Both the position numbers and the translations under genes were made by a program. Below are positions 17,087-26,211 of a stretch of 64,000 nt of DNA, one piece after another. How positions within the stretch are numbered: the first letter of the stretch is position 1; every line of letters begins with the position of its first letter. This DNA comes from Vibrio sp. MedPE-SWchi (GTDB lineage: Bacteria; Pseudomonadota; Gammaproteobacteria; Enterobacterales; Vibrionaceae): assembly GCA_001874155.1 (NCBI GenBank), contig MPDB01000005.1, positions 62,001-126,000 on the forward strand. The letters run 5' to 3'. The notes beneath the pieces were generated by a model, which had not been told where the DNA came from, did not search any database, and saw nothing but the letters and a program-made list of their open reading frames with translations.

Positions 17087-17098
17087 ATTGAGACAAAT

Positions 17099-18175
17099 AT
17101 GTACTTGGTATTTTTGCTTCTAATCGTAATGGCTGTTTCGTTGTCTTCCCTTACTGGGTTTAAACGTTGGGCTATATCTTTAGGCTGGGTCGATACTCCT
17201 TGCGCTAGAAAGAATTACTCTGGGCAAGTCCCTTTAATTGGCGGGGTTAGCATTTTTGTTGCTTTACTCACTATCTATGCACTTGAATCTCAACTGATGA
17301 ACTTTCAAAACACTTACTTCTTGATTGCAGGAGCTGTTGTTTCGATAGGATTTATTGATGATAAATACAATCTTAGCGCGATAAGTCGGTTAACCCTGTT
17401 GAGTGCCGTCGCATTATGGCTAACGAGTCACAAGGGGATTGTATTATCGGAGTTAGGGGATATTTTGTTAGGGCAGTATGGCTCGATTGTATTCTCCGTC
17501 TTGGCTATTGTTGGCTGCGTTACCTGCTTTAATATGATTGATGGTATTGATGGTATTGATGGTATTGATGGTCTATTAGTCTGTGTTTCCGCAATCATAT
17601 TTATTAGCCTGAGCGTATTGCTCTACCTTTCTGGGCACGTTGGTGAAGCGGTATTTAGCTTAGCATTTGTCGCCGCATTGGTTCCGTATATAGTGTTAAA
17701 TCTATCTTATAAAATCAGCAGTCATCGAAAGGTGTTTATGGGAGACAGTGGTAGCTTCTTAGTTGGGCTAACCGTGGTATGGATGCTTATCATTGCGACA
17801 CAACCAAGCGTCACGCCGAATATTGCTGACAAATCTATAGCGCCAGTGACGGCATTGTGGATCATTGCGATTCCGTTGATGGATATGGTGTGTGTAATGA
17901 TGAAACGAGTAATGAAAAAGCAATCGCCACTTAAAGCGGACCGTACTCATTTACATCATTTGTTGCTCTCCTATGGATTTTCAGCTCGAAAAACGCTGTT
18001 GGTGATCAGTTTTATGTCTCTGTTGTGTTCCTCTATAGGAATAGCTGCAGATGTTCTGGCTGTTGGTGAGCGTGTTATGTTTTTAGCTTTTGTTGGGCTG
18101 TTCGTTGGCTATATAATAGCCAACCTATGGCTAGGGAGAGCGATGGGGCTGTCTTTATCTTATTCTAAAGCCTGA
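17099..18175 (+). CDS. WecA-like undecaprenyl-phosphate sugar-1-phosphate transferase
   Basis: This polytopic membrane protein (358 residues from the ATG at 17099) belongs to the MraY/WecA family. Such enzymes load the first sugar phosphate on undecaprenyl phosphate to start O-antigen or capsule units. Family motifs present are FIDDKYN (Asp-Asp), the Asn-Met-Ile-Asp-Gly-Ile-Asp catalytic loop, KVFMGDSGSFLVG and DRTHLHHLLL (the His motif typical of WecA). The catalytic loop carries a tandem expansion: Ile-Asp-Gly occurs four times (residues 147-158), where the family normally has two. An in-frame TTG upstream (17021) would start inside the terminator-bearing leader and is less likely. It overlaps the next gene by TGATG. 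Confidence 0.9.
   Translation: MYLVFLLLIVMAVSLSSLTGFKRWAISLGWVDTPCARKNYSGQVPLIGGVSIFVALLTIYALESQLMNFQNTYFLIAGAVVSIGFIDDKYNLSAISRLTLLSAVALWLTSHKGIVLSELGDILLGQYGSIVFSVLAIVGCVTCFNMIDGIDGIDGIDGLLVCVSAIIFISLSVLLYLSGHVGEAVFSLAFVAALVPYIVLNLSYKISSHRKVFMGDSGSFLVGLTVVWMLIIATQPSVTPNIADKSIAPVTALWIIAIPLMDMVCVMMKRVMKKQSPLKADRTHLHHLLLSYGFSARKTLLVISFMSLLCSSIGIAADVLAVGERVMFLAFVGLFVGYIIANLWLGRAMGLSLSYSKA
17537..17572 (+). repeat. Four perfect tandem copies of a 9-bp unit (ATTGATGGT)
   Basis: The unit ATTGATGGT is repeated four times without change inside the WecA-like gene and encodes Ile-Asp-Gly each time. The reading frame is kept whatever the copy number. It coincides with the conserved catalytic aspartate loop. 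Confidence 0.97.
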
Positions 18176-18900
18176 TGTTTAAAAGCGTCTCTAGAGCGCG
18201 TTGTATCTTGGGAAGGATATTGGCTCTCTTTTCTACAAGCTTCTCTCTAACTGTTATTGCCGAAAATTTACCTGCTTGCACGAAACACCTCAATTACTCA
18301 CTACACCTATCAGGTATTCACACCGGTTTTATCAGTCAAACTCAGCAATGGAATGACAATCAAGTTCTGTCAAAAAACAAAGGTCGTGCAAGTATTTTAG
18401 GTATTGGATCATCGTATACTCAAAGCTCAGAAATGTATTTTGAGAATGGTCAGTGGCTGACTCAATCCTTCCATCAAACCGTGACTGGCTTTCGTAAGCG
18501 TGACATGCAGGTCTTTTTCCCTGAGTCTGAAAATGCATCATCGGTAGCATTAAATGGCAAAGAGTATCGATATGAAAGTGAGGCAGAGCCGCTGCGCGAT
18601 ATCGATACTATGGCTATGCAAATCCGACAAAACCTACTTGATGGAAAAAATACATTCTCATTGGCGCGTCAAGCCTCCGATGGTGTTGAACTTTATCAAT
18701 ATGAGGTCTTGGAGGCTCAAGCTAAGTCGTATGAGCGGTGGGGGAGGTTGAAAACCATTCCCGTCACGCAAAGTGGGGCAGAGAAGGTGACCTACTATTA
18801 TTCGCCAGGCTTGGATTACCAAATAATAGAGGCACGTTATCATGGCTGGTTATTAAATGGCCGAGCAGAGCTGGTCGACTTCACGTCTAGTTGCAATTGA
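18175..18900 (+). CDS. Secreted DUF3108-like protein of unknown function
   Basis: The 241-residue product starts with a basic stretch and a hydrophobic segment ending near an Ala-Glu (a signal peptide of about 30 residues). A beta-rich domain follows with Tyr-x-Leu-x-x-Ser-Gly and a late TYYYSPGLDYQIIEARY strand pair, reminiscent of DUF3108 periplasmic proteins. Cys occurs near both ends of the mature part and could form a disulphide. It starts on the TGATG overlap with the WecA-like gene, so the two are probably translated together. The family assignment is tentative. Confidence 0.65.
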   Translation: MFKSVSRARCILGRILALFSTSFSLTVIAENLPACTKHLNYSLHLSGIHTGFISQTQQWNDNQVLSKNKGRASILGIGSSYTQSSEMYFENGQWLTQSFHQTVTGFRKRDMQVFFPESENASSVALNGKEYRYESEAEPLRDIDTMAMQIRQNLLDGKNTFSLARQASDGVELYQYEVLEAQAKSYERWGRLKTIPVTQSGAEKVTYYYSPGLDYQIIEARYHGWLLNGRAELVDFTSSCN

Positions 18901-18983
18901 AGACCATCCTCACTAGCCTCTTTGTCGCTTCCTCGCTATACTCCTGACTGAATTTTAAGCCCAAAACAGTAAGAGCGCAGGAT

Positions 18984-19418
18984 ATGCAAGAATATACCGA
19001 TTTTTTCCAACAAAATATGATCCTATCTTTAGTATGGGTTGGTCTTTTCATCGCTTTGATTATGAGTTTTGTGAAAGCGGCACGAGCGGCATATAAAGAG
19101 ATCTCAGCAAATGAAGTCACACTGCTAATGAATCGTGAAGAAGGCGTCGTTGTTGATATTCGCTCTAAAGACGAGTTCAAAAAGGGCCACATTACAGACG
19201 CAGTTCACATTTTGCCTTCAGATATTAAAGAGGGTAACTTGAGCAGCCTTGAAAAGCACAAATCAAACCCAATCATTGTGGTATGTAAGACAGGTCAAAC
19301 AGCAGCAGAGAGCGCTAATCTACTTGCAAAAGCTGGCTTTGAAAACGTAAACCTCCTGAAAAATGGTTTATCAGGTTGGAGTGAAGCGAACCTACCTTTA
19401 GTGCGTGGCAAGAAGTAA
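18984..19418 (+). CDS. Membrane-anchored rhodanese-domain protein (YibN-like)
   Basis: The 144-residue product has an N-terminal membrane helix (about 12-32) and a single rhodanese domain. The domain has VVVDIRSKDEFKKGHITDAVHI and the active-site loop VVCKTGQTA, with the persulfide Cys. The same arrangement, just upstream of secB, is known for YibN in enterobacteria. Probable sulfur transfer or redox role at the cytoplasmic membrane face; the substrate is unknown. Confidence 0.88.
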   Translation: MQEYTDFFQQNMILSLVWVGLFIALIMSFVKAARAAYKEISANEVTLLMNREEGVVVDIRSKDEFKKGHITDAVHILPSDIKEGNLSSLEKHKSNPIIVVCKTGQTAAESANLLAKAGFENVNLLKNGLSGWSEANLPLVRGKK

Positions 19419-19609
19419 CACCAGCTAAGGGATTCACCCAATCTTAGTTAAGATAAAGCCTAGCGAGATAACGTGTTGCCTAAATTGGCAGCACTTATTG
19501 TAAAGAGATGTGATAGTTTCCACGAAACGGCGGATTTTATTACGCAATGTTACCTCTCTCAGTTAGTCTCAATGACAGAATTTAATACCCGAATTTAAGG
19601 ATTTTCAAC

Positions 19610-20083
19610 ATGGCTGAAGCAGCAACGCAAGAACAAGCTCAAGATTTCTCTATCCAACGTATCTTCCTAAAAGATATCTCTTTTGAAGCGCCTAACTCTC
19701 CAGTTATGTTCCAAAAAGAGTGGCAGCCTGATGTCAAACTTGACCTAGATACGCAAAGCCGTGAGCTTGGTGAAGGGACTTACGAAGTTGTTCTACGTCT
19801 AACCGTAACGGTTAAGAACGCAGACGAAACAGCTTTCCTATGTGAAGTCCAACAAGGTGGTATCTTTACTGCTGGGAACATGGAAGCAGGCCAACTTGCA
19901 CATTGTCTAGGTGCTTTCTGCCCGAACATCTTGTTCCCATACGCTCGTGAAACAATCTCTAGCCTAGTTGTTAAAGGTACGTTCCCTCAATTAAACCTTG
20001 CACCAGTTAACTTTGATGCATTGTTCATGAACTACCTACAGCAACAAGCAGGTCAAGCTGAAGCATCTGAAGAAGCTAAATAA
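19610..20083 (+). CDS. secB: Protein-export chaperone SecB
   Basis: SecB is a tetrameric cytosolic chaperone that keeps preproteins unfolded and delivers them to SecA. The 157-residue protein has [19 protein letters not shown] near the start, the CEVQQGGIF core, and [36 protein letters not shown] near the end, all hallmarks of the family. AAGGA stands 6 bp before the ATG. An intrinsic terminator follows, so it is separate from gpsA. Confidence 0.97.
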   Translation: MAEAATQEQAQDFSIQRIFLKDISFEAPNSPVMFQKEWQPDVKLDLDTQSRELGEGTYEVVLRLTVTVKNADETAFLCEVQQGGIFTAGNMEAGQLAHCLGAFCPNILFPYARETISSLVVKGTFPQLNLAPVNFDALFMNYLQQQAGQAEASEEAK

Positions 20084-20142
20084 GACCAACAGCGATAGTT
20101 AGCAAAAGTAGAAGTCGATTCTCTTTTGTTAATGACAGCCAG

Positions 20143-20189
20143 AAAAATGCACAAAGCATCTAAAACAAATGATGCGATGTGCATTTTTT
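20143..20189 (+). terminator. Intrinsic terminator after secB
   Basis: AAAATGCACA pairs with TGTGCATTTT, and an inner GCATC/GATGC pair closes the loop. Six T follow. It lies between secB and gpsA. Confidence 0.85.
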
Positions 20190-20241
20190 GTTTAGAATGG
20201 CAATTAACTACTCTTTAAAACTAGTGTGAGCAGGCAAGCGA

Positions 20242-21279
20242 ATGACAGACTCAAATATGAATAACACGTACGGAAAAGAGATATCAATGACCGTAATCGG
20301 CGCGGGTTCCTACGGTACCTCTCTCGCTATCTCATTGGCTCGAAATGGGGCGAACGTGGTGATTTGGGGGCATGAACCTGCGCATATGGCGAAATTGGAA
20401 GCCGAGCGTGCTAACCATGAGTTTTTGCCGGGTATCGATTTTCCAGACACCTTGATTGTTGAGTCTGATCTTGAAAAGGCCGTTCAAGCCAGTCGTGATT
20501 TATTGGTCGTTGTTCCAAGTCATGTGTTTGGCATTGTCCTTGGCAGTCTTAAACCTCACTTAAGAGCGGATACCCGCATCTGCTGGGCAACCAAAGGGTT
20601 AGAGCCAGAAACGGGTCGACTGCTTAAAGAGGTGGCTCATGACGTGATCGGTGAAGGATATTCGTTAGCGGTATTGTCAGGCCCAACGTTTGCTAAAGAA
20701 CTCGCGATGGGCATGCCAACGGCGATTTCGGTGGCTTCTCCAGATACCGAATTTGTGTCTGACCTGCAAGATAAAATCCATTGTAGTAAAACCTTCCGTG
20801 TTTACGCGAACAGTGATTTCATTGGTATGCAGCTGGGTGGGGCTGTAAAAAATGTTATCGCGATTGGTGCGGGTATGTCCGACGGAATTGGCTTTGGCGC
20901 GAATGCGCGAACGGCGTTAATTACTCGCGGCTTGGCAGAGATGACACGCTTAGGCGCTGCATTGGGTGCCCAGCCTGAAACCTTTATGGGCATGGCAGGC
21001 CTGGGTGACCTAGTGCTCACCTGTACCGACAATCAGTCACGCAATCGACGCTTCGGGTTGGCACTCGGTGGTGGAAAAGGTGTGGATCAAGCACAAGAAG
21101 AAATTGGCCAAGTGGTTGAAGGATACCGCAACACCAAAGAGGTCTGGATGCTTGCTCAACGCATGGGTGTTGAAATGCCAATTGTTGACCAAATCTATCA
21201 AGTATTGTATCAAGGAAAAGATACACGCTTAGCAGCGCAAGATTTGCTTGCTCGTGATAAGAAATCAGAAGGGAAGTAA
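20242..21279 (+). CDS. gpsA: Glycerol-3-phosphate dehydrogenase [NAD(P)+]
   Basis: GpsA reduces dihydroxyacetone phosphate to sn-glycerol-3-phosphate for phospholipid synthesis. The 345-residue protein has the Rossmann loop [12 protein letters not shown], then [27 protein letters not shown], the catalytic Lys in [13 protein letters not shown], and [10 protein letters not shown] start at the Met six residues in (20257) is also possible. Usual secB-gpsA-cysE order. Confidence 0.97.
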   Translation: MTDSNMNNTYGKEISMTVIGAGSYGTSLAISLARNGANVVIWGHEPAHMAKLEAERANHEFLPGIDFPDTLIVESDLEKAVQASRDLLVVVPSHVFGIVLGSLKPHLRADTRICWATKGLEPETGRLLKEVAHDVIGEGYSLAVLSGPTFAKELAMGMPTAISVASPDTEFVSDLQDKIHCSKTFRVYANSDFIGMQLGGAVKNVIAIGAGMSDGIGFGANARTALITRGLAEMTRLGAALGAQPETFMGMAGLGDLVLTCTDNQSRNRRFGLALGGGKGVDQAQEEIGQVVEGYRNTKEVWMLAQRMGVEMPIVDQIYQVLYQGKDTRLAAQDLLARDKKSEGK

Positions 21280-21390
21280 AAGCGATTCTTCTTTGCATAG
21301 ACGCCATCTAGCTATGAAAACCATCTTGGTATAGGCATCATCTAAGCAATGACACTTGGATAAGATCGCTTTCGTAATAGGGAAAGATTA

Positions 21391-22212
21391 ATGAAACATT
21401 GTGAAAAACAGAAAGTTTGGCAAGCAATCAAGAAAGAGGCTCGTGAGCAATCAGAGCAAGAGCCGATGCTCGCCAGTTTTTATCATGCCACTATCATTAA
21501 TCATGATAGCTTAGCCGCTGCGTTGAGCTACATTCTCGCTAACAAATTAAAGACACCCTCAATGCCAGCAATGGCGGTGCGTGAAGTGGTAGAGCAAGCC
21601 TTTGAGGCCGATCCTGAAATCAGTCGAGCGGCGGCTTGCGACATCTGCGCCACCGTTACGCGTGACCCGGCGGTAGCGATGTACTCATTGCCATTGTTGT
21701 ATCTTAAAGGCTATCACGCACTTCAGGGCTATCGCGTGGCCAATTGGCTGTGGAAGCAAGGCCGTATAGCGTTAGCGACCTATCTTCAGAATCAAATCTC
21801 AGTGGCTTGCCAAGTCGATATTCACCCAGCCGCAAAGGTGGGCAGTGGGATCATGCTTGATCACGCCACAGGCATCGTGATCGGTGAAACGGCGATTGTC
21901 GAGAATGACGTGTCGATTCTGCAGGATGTTACCTTGGGTGGTACGGGTAAAGAGTGCGGCGATCGTCACCCTAAGATTCGTGAGGGCGTGATGATTGGTG
22001 CGGGAGCGAAAATACTCGGTAATATTGAAGTGGGTGAGGGCGCAAAAATTGGCTCTGGCTCGGTGGTATTGCAAGGTGTTCCTGCGCATACAACCGTGGC
22101 GGGTATTCCCGCTAAAATTGTTGGTCGACCGAAAACGGACAAACCTTCACTGGATATGGATCAGCAGTTTAATGGGAAATCACAAAGCTTTATTGGTGGT
22201 GATGGGATTTAA
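21391..22212 (+). CDS. cysE: Serine O-acetyltransferase
   Basis: CysE acetylates serine with acetyl-CoA, committing it to cysteine synthesis. The 273-residue protein has the helical N-terminal domain and a left-handed beta-helix of hexapeptide repeats: DIHPAAKVGSGIMLDHATGIVIGETA with the catalytic His-Asp region, then DRHPKIREGVMIGAGAKILGNIEVGEGAKIGSGSVVL. Full length, with a normal C-terminal tail that would bind O-acetylserine sulfhydrylase or receive cysteine feedback. Confidence 0.97.
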   Translation: MKHCEKQKVWQAIKKEAREQSEQEPMLASFYHATIINHDSLAAALSYILANKLKTPSMPAMAVREVVEQAFEADPEISRAAACDICATVTRDPAVAMYSLPLLYLKGYHALQGYRVANWLWKQGRIALATYLQNQISVACQVDIHPAAKVGSGIMLDHATGIVIGETAIVENDVSILQDVTLGGTGKECGDRHPKIREGVMIGAGAKILGNIEVGEGAKIGSGSVVLQGVPAHTTVAGIPAKIVGRPKTDKPSLDMDQQFNGKSQSFIGGDGI

Positions 22213-22281
22213 AGGTAAGACTTTGATGTCGCTTTAAGCGCTCGTTTACGCTTCAGCCTAGCTGTGAAATACATGAACAAG

Positions 22282-22321
22282 AGGACAATGTTTTTCATTA
22301 CGAAGAACATTGTCCTTTTTT
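22282..22321. terminator. Bidirectional terminator between cysE and aphA
   Basis: AGGACAATGTT pairs perfectly with AACATTGTCCT around a 13-nt loop, followed by T6 on the + strand. It lies between two convergent genes and probably serves cysE; on the - strand the tract after the stem is less U-rich. Confidence 0.85.
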
Positions 22322-22331
22322 ATGGTGGCTG

Positions 22332-22871
22332 TTAGGCGATAGCGTCTAGCTCAACAAGGACTTCTTCTGCCCATGCTAACCATGCTTGACGTAGCAGAAG
22401 GTTACGACGCAGTGTTAAGCGCTCTAGTCTTTGCTGCTTATCCAGTGTTGATGGTGTTGCGTAGTAAGCGGCTTCAATTTCTTGATAGTGAGCTACAAGC
22501 TTGTGCGATTCCGCGACAAGTTCGTTGAGCTGCGTATGGTATGGGCCTGAGTCTTGAACAGCACAAGCCATTAATTTTGCAGAAAACTCATCTCTGACGG
22601 TTGGGTGCGCTGTTGGTTGATCGAACCACTCTCCAAGCGCGCCACGGCCAGCATCGGTAATGGAGTAAACTTTGCGGTCAGGTTTGCCCTCTTGAGGCTC
22701 TAGAACACAGGTAACAAGCTCGTTTTGAGCCATTTTATTGAGTTCACGATACACTTGCTGGTGGCTGGCCTTCCAAAAATAGCCAATGCTAGCGGAAAAC
22801 TCTTTAGTGATATCGTATCCAGTTGCGTTGCGTGTACTAAGTACAGTGAGGATTACGTGTGGTAATGACAT
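22332..22871 (-). CDS. aphA: PadR-family quorum-sensing regulator AphA
   Basis: AphA is the low-cell-density master regulator of Vibrio quorum sensing and, in V. cholerae, an activator of virulence with AphB. The 179-residue product matches the AphA pattern I know: MSLPHVILTVLSTRNATGYD at the start, a winged helix with YFWKASHQQVYRELNKM, the GKPDRKVYSIT wing, PTAHPTVRDEFSAKLM, and a C-terminal dimerisation coiled coil. It is convergent with cysE and has a long upstream region with a LuxR/HapR-like site. Qrr small RNAs and HapR/LuxR are the known controllers in relatives. Confidence 0.95.
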   Translation of the reverse strand: MSLPHVILTVLSTRNATGYDITKEFSASIGYFWKASHQQVYRELNKMAQNELVTCVLEPQEGKPDRKVYSITDAGRGALGEWFDQPTAHPTVRDEFSAKLMACAVQDSGPYHTQLNELVAESHKLVAHYQEIEAAYYATPSTLDKQQRLERLTLRRNLLLRQAWLAWAEEVLVELDAIA

Positions 22872-23256
22872 GTCTTAAATCCAAATAGGTCAATAAACTA
22901 CAAAATAACGATGCTTAAACATTGGTTGCGCTTCATGGCACTTATTATTTATATGTTTAAACACACCAACTTAATCGTGTTGGTTATGTCACCTTTTAAA
23001 AGCCGTTTATCACCTAGTCAGACTGATGCTGTTGGAGTCTGCGATAAATTAATTATATGTGTGCTATCGCAGTGGTGCAGTAGTATATCTAAATATAAGC
23101 ATAAAGTGGAATAGAAGGGCGCAATCCAGTCAAAAACTGATAAATAACTCAATAATCTTTATGGTTTGGAGTTTTATTCTGATATTTGGTGTTTTTTGAT
23201 GCTAATTCTAATAAATGTATGGTGATTTATCAGTGCTGGTAGAGGATAAATACAAA
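22872..23256. other. aphA upstream regulatory region
   Basis: This A+T-rich stretch of about 385 bp without a credible gene separates aphA from the ppc terminator. It should hold the aphA promoter and a long 5' leader. The clearest element is the LuxR/HapR-like palindrome at 23135. A second, weaker GCGATAAATTAATTATA stretch lies at 23041. Confidence 0.6.
23135..23155. promoter_or_regulatory. Candidate LuxR/HapR-family operator upstream of aphA
   Basis: Read on the - strand the site is TTATTGA-GTTA-TTTATCAGTT, close to the Vibrio LuxR/HapR consensus TTATTGATAAATTTATCAATAA (from memory). LuxR/HapR represses aphA in several vibrios. It lies about 265-285 bp upstream of the aphA start codon, so the match, not the distance, is the main evidence. 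Confidence 0.5.
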
Positions 23257-23285
23257 AAAGGCAGTGCGTATTATGCACTGCCTTT
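23257..23285 (-). terminator. Intrinsic terminator of ppc
   Basis: AAAGGCAGTGC and GCACTGCCTTT form a perfect 11-bp stem with a 7-nt loop. Read on the - strand it is followed by a U tract, 25 bp after the ppc stop codon. Confidence 0.9.
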
Positions 23286-23310
23286 GACTGTTCTCACCTA
23301 AATAGCGGAA

Positions 23311-25944
23311 TTAACCAGTGTTTCGCATACCCGCTGCGATACCCGCAATCGTCACCATAAGCGCTTCTTCGAGCTCTACTGGTGGCGTTTCGGTTTGACG
23401 CGTACGGTGTAGCAACTCGGCTTGCAGCATATTCAATGGCTCAACGTAGATACTACGTAAACGGATTGATTCAAGGCCCCAAGGGTCGCTCTGCATTAAG
23501 TTCTCGTTGTTCTCTACGTTCAGTACGGCTTTAATGTCTTTTTGAAGCTGCTCACGTAAACGATCACCCAGCGGCAATAGCGCAGGATCCGCAAGGCGTT
23601 GGTCATAGTAGCGCGAAATTTCAATATCACACTTAGAGTAAACCATCTCAAGCATACCAAGACGAGTTGAGAAGAATGGCCACTCACGACACATCGTCTC
23701 TAACAACTCTTGGTGGCCCTTATCGATAGAGTATTGAATCGCCTCGCCTGCCCCAAGCCATGCTGGTAGAACAAGGCGGTTTTGGCTCCATGAGAAGATC
23801 CATGGGATTGCACGTAAACTCTCTACGCCGCCATTTGGATTACGCTTTGATGGGCGAGAACCAAGAGGCAGCTTGCCTAGCTCTAGCTCAGGCGTTGCCT
23901 GGCGGAAGTAAGGAACAAAATCCGCTTCGCCTTGCACAACATTACGGTAAGACTCACAAGACACCTCAGAAAGCACATCCATCAGGTCGCGCCACTCTTG
24001 TTTAGGCTCAGGAGGCGGAAGCAGGTTTGCTTCTAGGATGGCACTGGCGTACATGTTGAAGCTGTTGACGGCAACATCTGGCAAGCCGAGCTTAAAGCGA
24101 ATCATCTCGCCTTGCTCTGTTACGCGCAGTCCGCCTTTTAAGCTTTTTGGTGGCTGAGATAGTAGGGCGGCATGTGCTGGTGCACCGCCACGTCCAACCG
24201 TACCACCACGGCCGTGGAAGAGAGTCAGCTCAATGCCTTCTTCATCACACGCTTTGACAAGTGCGTCCATTGCGCTGTATTGCGCCCAACCTGCTGCCAT
24301 TACGCCGGCATCTTTAGCGGAATCGGAATACCCGATCATCACCATTTGGTGATTCTGGATAAAGCCGCGGTACAGGTCGATGTCCATAAGCTGTTTGATG
24401 ACAGACTCAGCGTTGTTCAAGTCATCCAGTGTTTCGAACAGTGGACACACATCCATGCGGTATGGACAGCCAGACTCTTGCAGCAGTAAGTGAACAGCAA
24501 GAACATCCGACGCAGTACGCGCCATCGAGATAACATACGCACCAAACGCTTCACGAGGCTGCGAGGCAACGATCTTACAGGTATCTAGTACTTCTTTAAC
24601 CGGCGCTGATGGCTCCCAATCACGAGGAAGAAGAGGGCGTTTAGAGCTGAGCTCATTGGTCAAGAACGCGACTTTATCCTGCTCGCTCCATTGGTCGTAA
24701 TCGCCAATGCCTAAGTAGCGAGTTAATTCCGAAAGTACATCCGAGTGGCGTGTACTCTCTTGACGAATGTCTAGGCGAACCAGGTGAACACCGAAAGCTT
24801 TAATACGGCGTAATGTATCCAACAATGAACCATCGGCAATTACGCCCATGCCACATTCGTGTAGCGATTGATAACAAGCGTAAAGTGGTTCCCACAGCTG
24901 CTCAATGTTTTGTAAAGGCGCTTTAACCGCGAGCTTCTGACCATTCACTTTCGCATCGAGAATGTCTAGCGTTTCGGTTAATAGAGAACGAAGACCTTTT
25001 AGTACCGCGCGGTAGGGTTCATGTTGGTCATCGCCTGCAAGTTCGCGAATCGCATCATTACACTTGGTCATTGATAGCTCGCTCACGAGCTCGTTAATGT
25101 CACCAAGGTAAAGATCAGCGGCCTTCCAGCGAGAAAGCAGCATCACTTCGCGAGTAATGGTGTGCGTGACAAATGGGTTACCATCGCGGTCACCGCCCAT
25201 CCAAGACGAGAAATGTACAGGGCGAGCATCAATCGGCAGCCCTTCGCCTAGGTAGTTGGTTAGGCGTTCATCCAGTTCACGTAAAAAGTCAGGGACACCT
25301 TCCCATAGCGAGTTTTCTACAACGGCAAAGCCCCACTTTGCTTCATCAAGCGGCGTTGGGCGTTGCTTACGGATAACGTCAGAGTGCCAGCCTTGAGCAA
25401 TTAGTTGCTCTAAACGGCGTTCCGTTTTTTGGCGCTCTTTAAAAGAGAGATCGGTGAGTTCAAGCTTTGATAAACACTCATTGGTTTTAACCAGCTTGTT
25501 GATCATCGTACGACGAGTGATTTCAGTTGGGTGAGCGGTCAAAACAAGTTCGATGTTCAGATCTCGAACGGCTTGGGCAGTGTCCAGTTTGCTGATGTCG
25601 TTTTGGCTAAGTTTTGAAAAAAGGCTATTGATTACGTCAGGCTCGCATACGTGCTCTTCACAATGACGTGAAATCGTATGGTACTGCTCAGCCATATTGG
25701 TCAGGTTTAGAAATTGGTTAAATGCGCGTGCAACGGGCGTTAGTTGCTCATTTGGTAAGCTTTTAATCTCTTCAATCAGAGTATCGCGATCGGACTGATT
25801 GCCTGCACTTGCTGATTTAGAAAGCTTACGAATCGTCTCAACTTTCTCTAAGATAACGTCACCATGAGCATCCTTGATGGTGTTACCAAGCAAGCGGCCA
25901 AGCATGCTTACGTTACTTTTGAGTGCAGCGTATTTTTCGTTCAT
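23311..25944 (-). CDS. ppc: Phosphoenolpyruvate carboxylase
   Basis: Ppc fixes bicarbonate onto PEP to make oxaloacetate and refill the TCA cycle. The 877-residue protein has both family active-site regions: [13 protein letters not shown] near residue 137 with the catalytic His, and [12 protein letters not shown] followed by [18 protein letters not shown]. The C-terminus ends in MRNTG, matching the conserved QNTG-type tail. Length is typical. It has its own terminator at 23257 and reads away from argE, 267 bp upstream. Confidence 0.97.
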   Translation of the reverse strand: MNEKYAALKSNVSMLGRLLGNTIKDAHGDVILEKVETIRKLSKSASAGNQSDRDTLIEEIKSLPNEQLTPVARAFNQFLNLTNMAEQYHTISRHCEEHVCEPDVINSLFSKLSQNDISKLDTAQAVRDLNIELVLTAHPTEITRRTMINKLVKTNECLSKLELTDLSFKERQKTERRLEQLIAQGWHSDVIRKQRPTPLDEAKWGFAVVENSLWEGVPDFLRELDERLTNYLGEGLPIDARPVHFSSWMGGDRDGNPFVTHTITREVMLLSRWKAADLYLGDINELVSELSMTKCNDAIRELAGDDQHEPYRAVLKGLRSLLTETLDILDAKVNGQKLAVKAPLQNIEQLWEPLYACYQSLHECGMGVIADGSLLDTLRRIKAFGVHLVRLDIRQESTRHSDVLSELTRYLGIGDYDQWSEQDKVAFLTNELSSKRPLLPRDWEPSAPVKEVLDTCKIVASQPREAFGAYVISMARTASDVLAVHLLLQESGCPYRMDVCPLFETLDDLNNAESVIKQLMDIDLYRGFIQNHQMVMIGYSDSAKDAGVMAAGWAQYSAMDALVKACDEEGIELTLFHGRGGTVGRGGAPAHAALLSQPPKSLKGGLRVTEQGEMIRFKLGLPDVAVNSFNMYASAILEANLLPPPEPKQEWRDLMDVLSEVSCESYRNVVQGEADFVPYFRQATPELELGKLPLGSRPSKRNPNGGVESLRAIPWIFSWSQNRLVLPAWLGAGEAIQYSIDKGHQELLETMCREWPFFSTRLGMLEMVYSKCDIEISRYYDQRLADPALLPLGDRLREQLQKDIKAVLNVENNENLMQSDPWGLESIRLRSIYVEPLNMLQAELLHRTRQTETPPVELEEALMVTIAGIAAGMRNTG

Positions 25945-26134
25945 TTGTCATCCTGCCTTGTAAAAAAATTACATCCAGTGTTCCTTCTTAGGTAGATAAT
26001 CTAGCTAAAAATGCTAGTAAGAGTCAAACATTGCAGCATAAGTTTGCATTTATTGTGCAAGTGAATGTAAACGAGATTACTCGCCCGTTGGTCAATGAAT
26101 TACTGAAACTTTATTACAAGAGTGTGCGGGGAAT

Positions 26135-26163
26135 GCGTGCTAGTTGGTTGATAACTAGCACGC
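26135..26163. terminator. Terminator-like inverted repeat between argE and ppc
   Basis: GCGTGCTAGTT pairs perfectly with AACTAGCACGC around a 7-nt loop. The T-rich flank is on the + strand side, but the neighbouring genes argE and ppc are both on the - strand. It may still stop or trim the argE transcript, or it may be a transcription barrier. Confidence 0.6.
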
Positions 26164-26211
26164 TTTTCGTATTTTTGATAAGGATTTAGAGTTATTGAAA
26201 TATGAGCACGT

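Noticed and set aside
17537..17572. CRISPR-like or satellite array
   Set aside because: The 9-bp units are contiguous, in frame and lie inside a coding motif, so they are a coding tandem repeat only.
22911..23114. Open frame of 67 codons on the + strand upstream of aphA
   Set aside because: It lies in the aphA control region, has no motif or ribosome site, and its composition is that of non-coding A+T-rich DNA.
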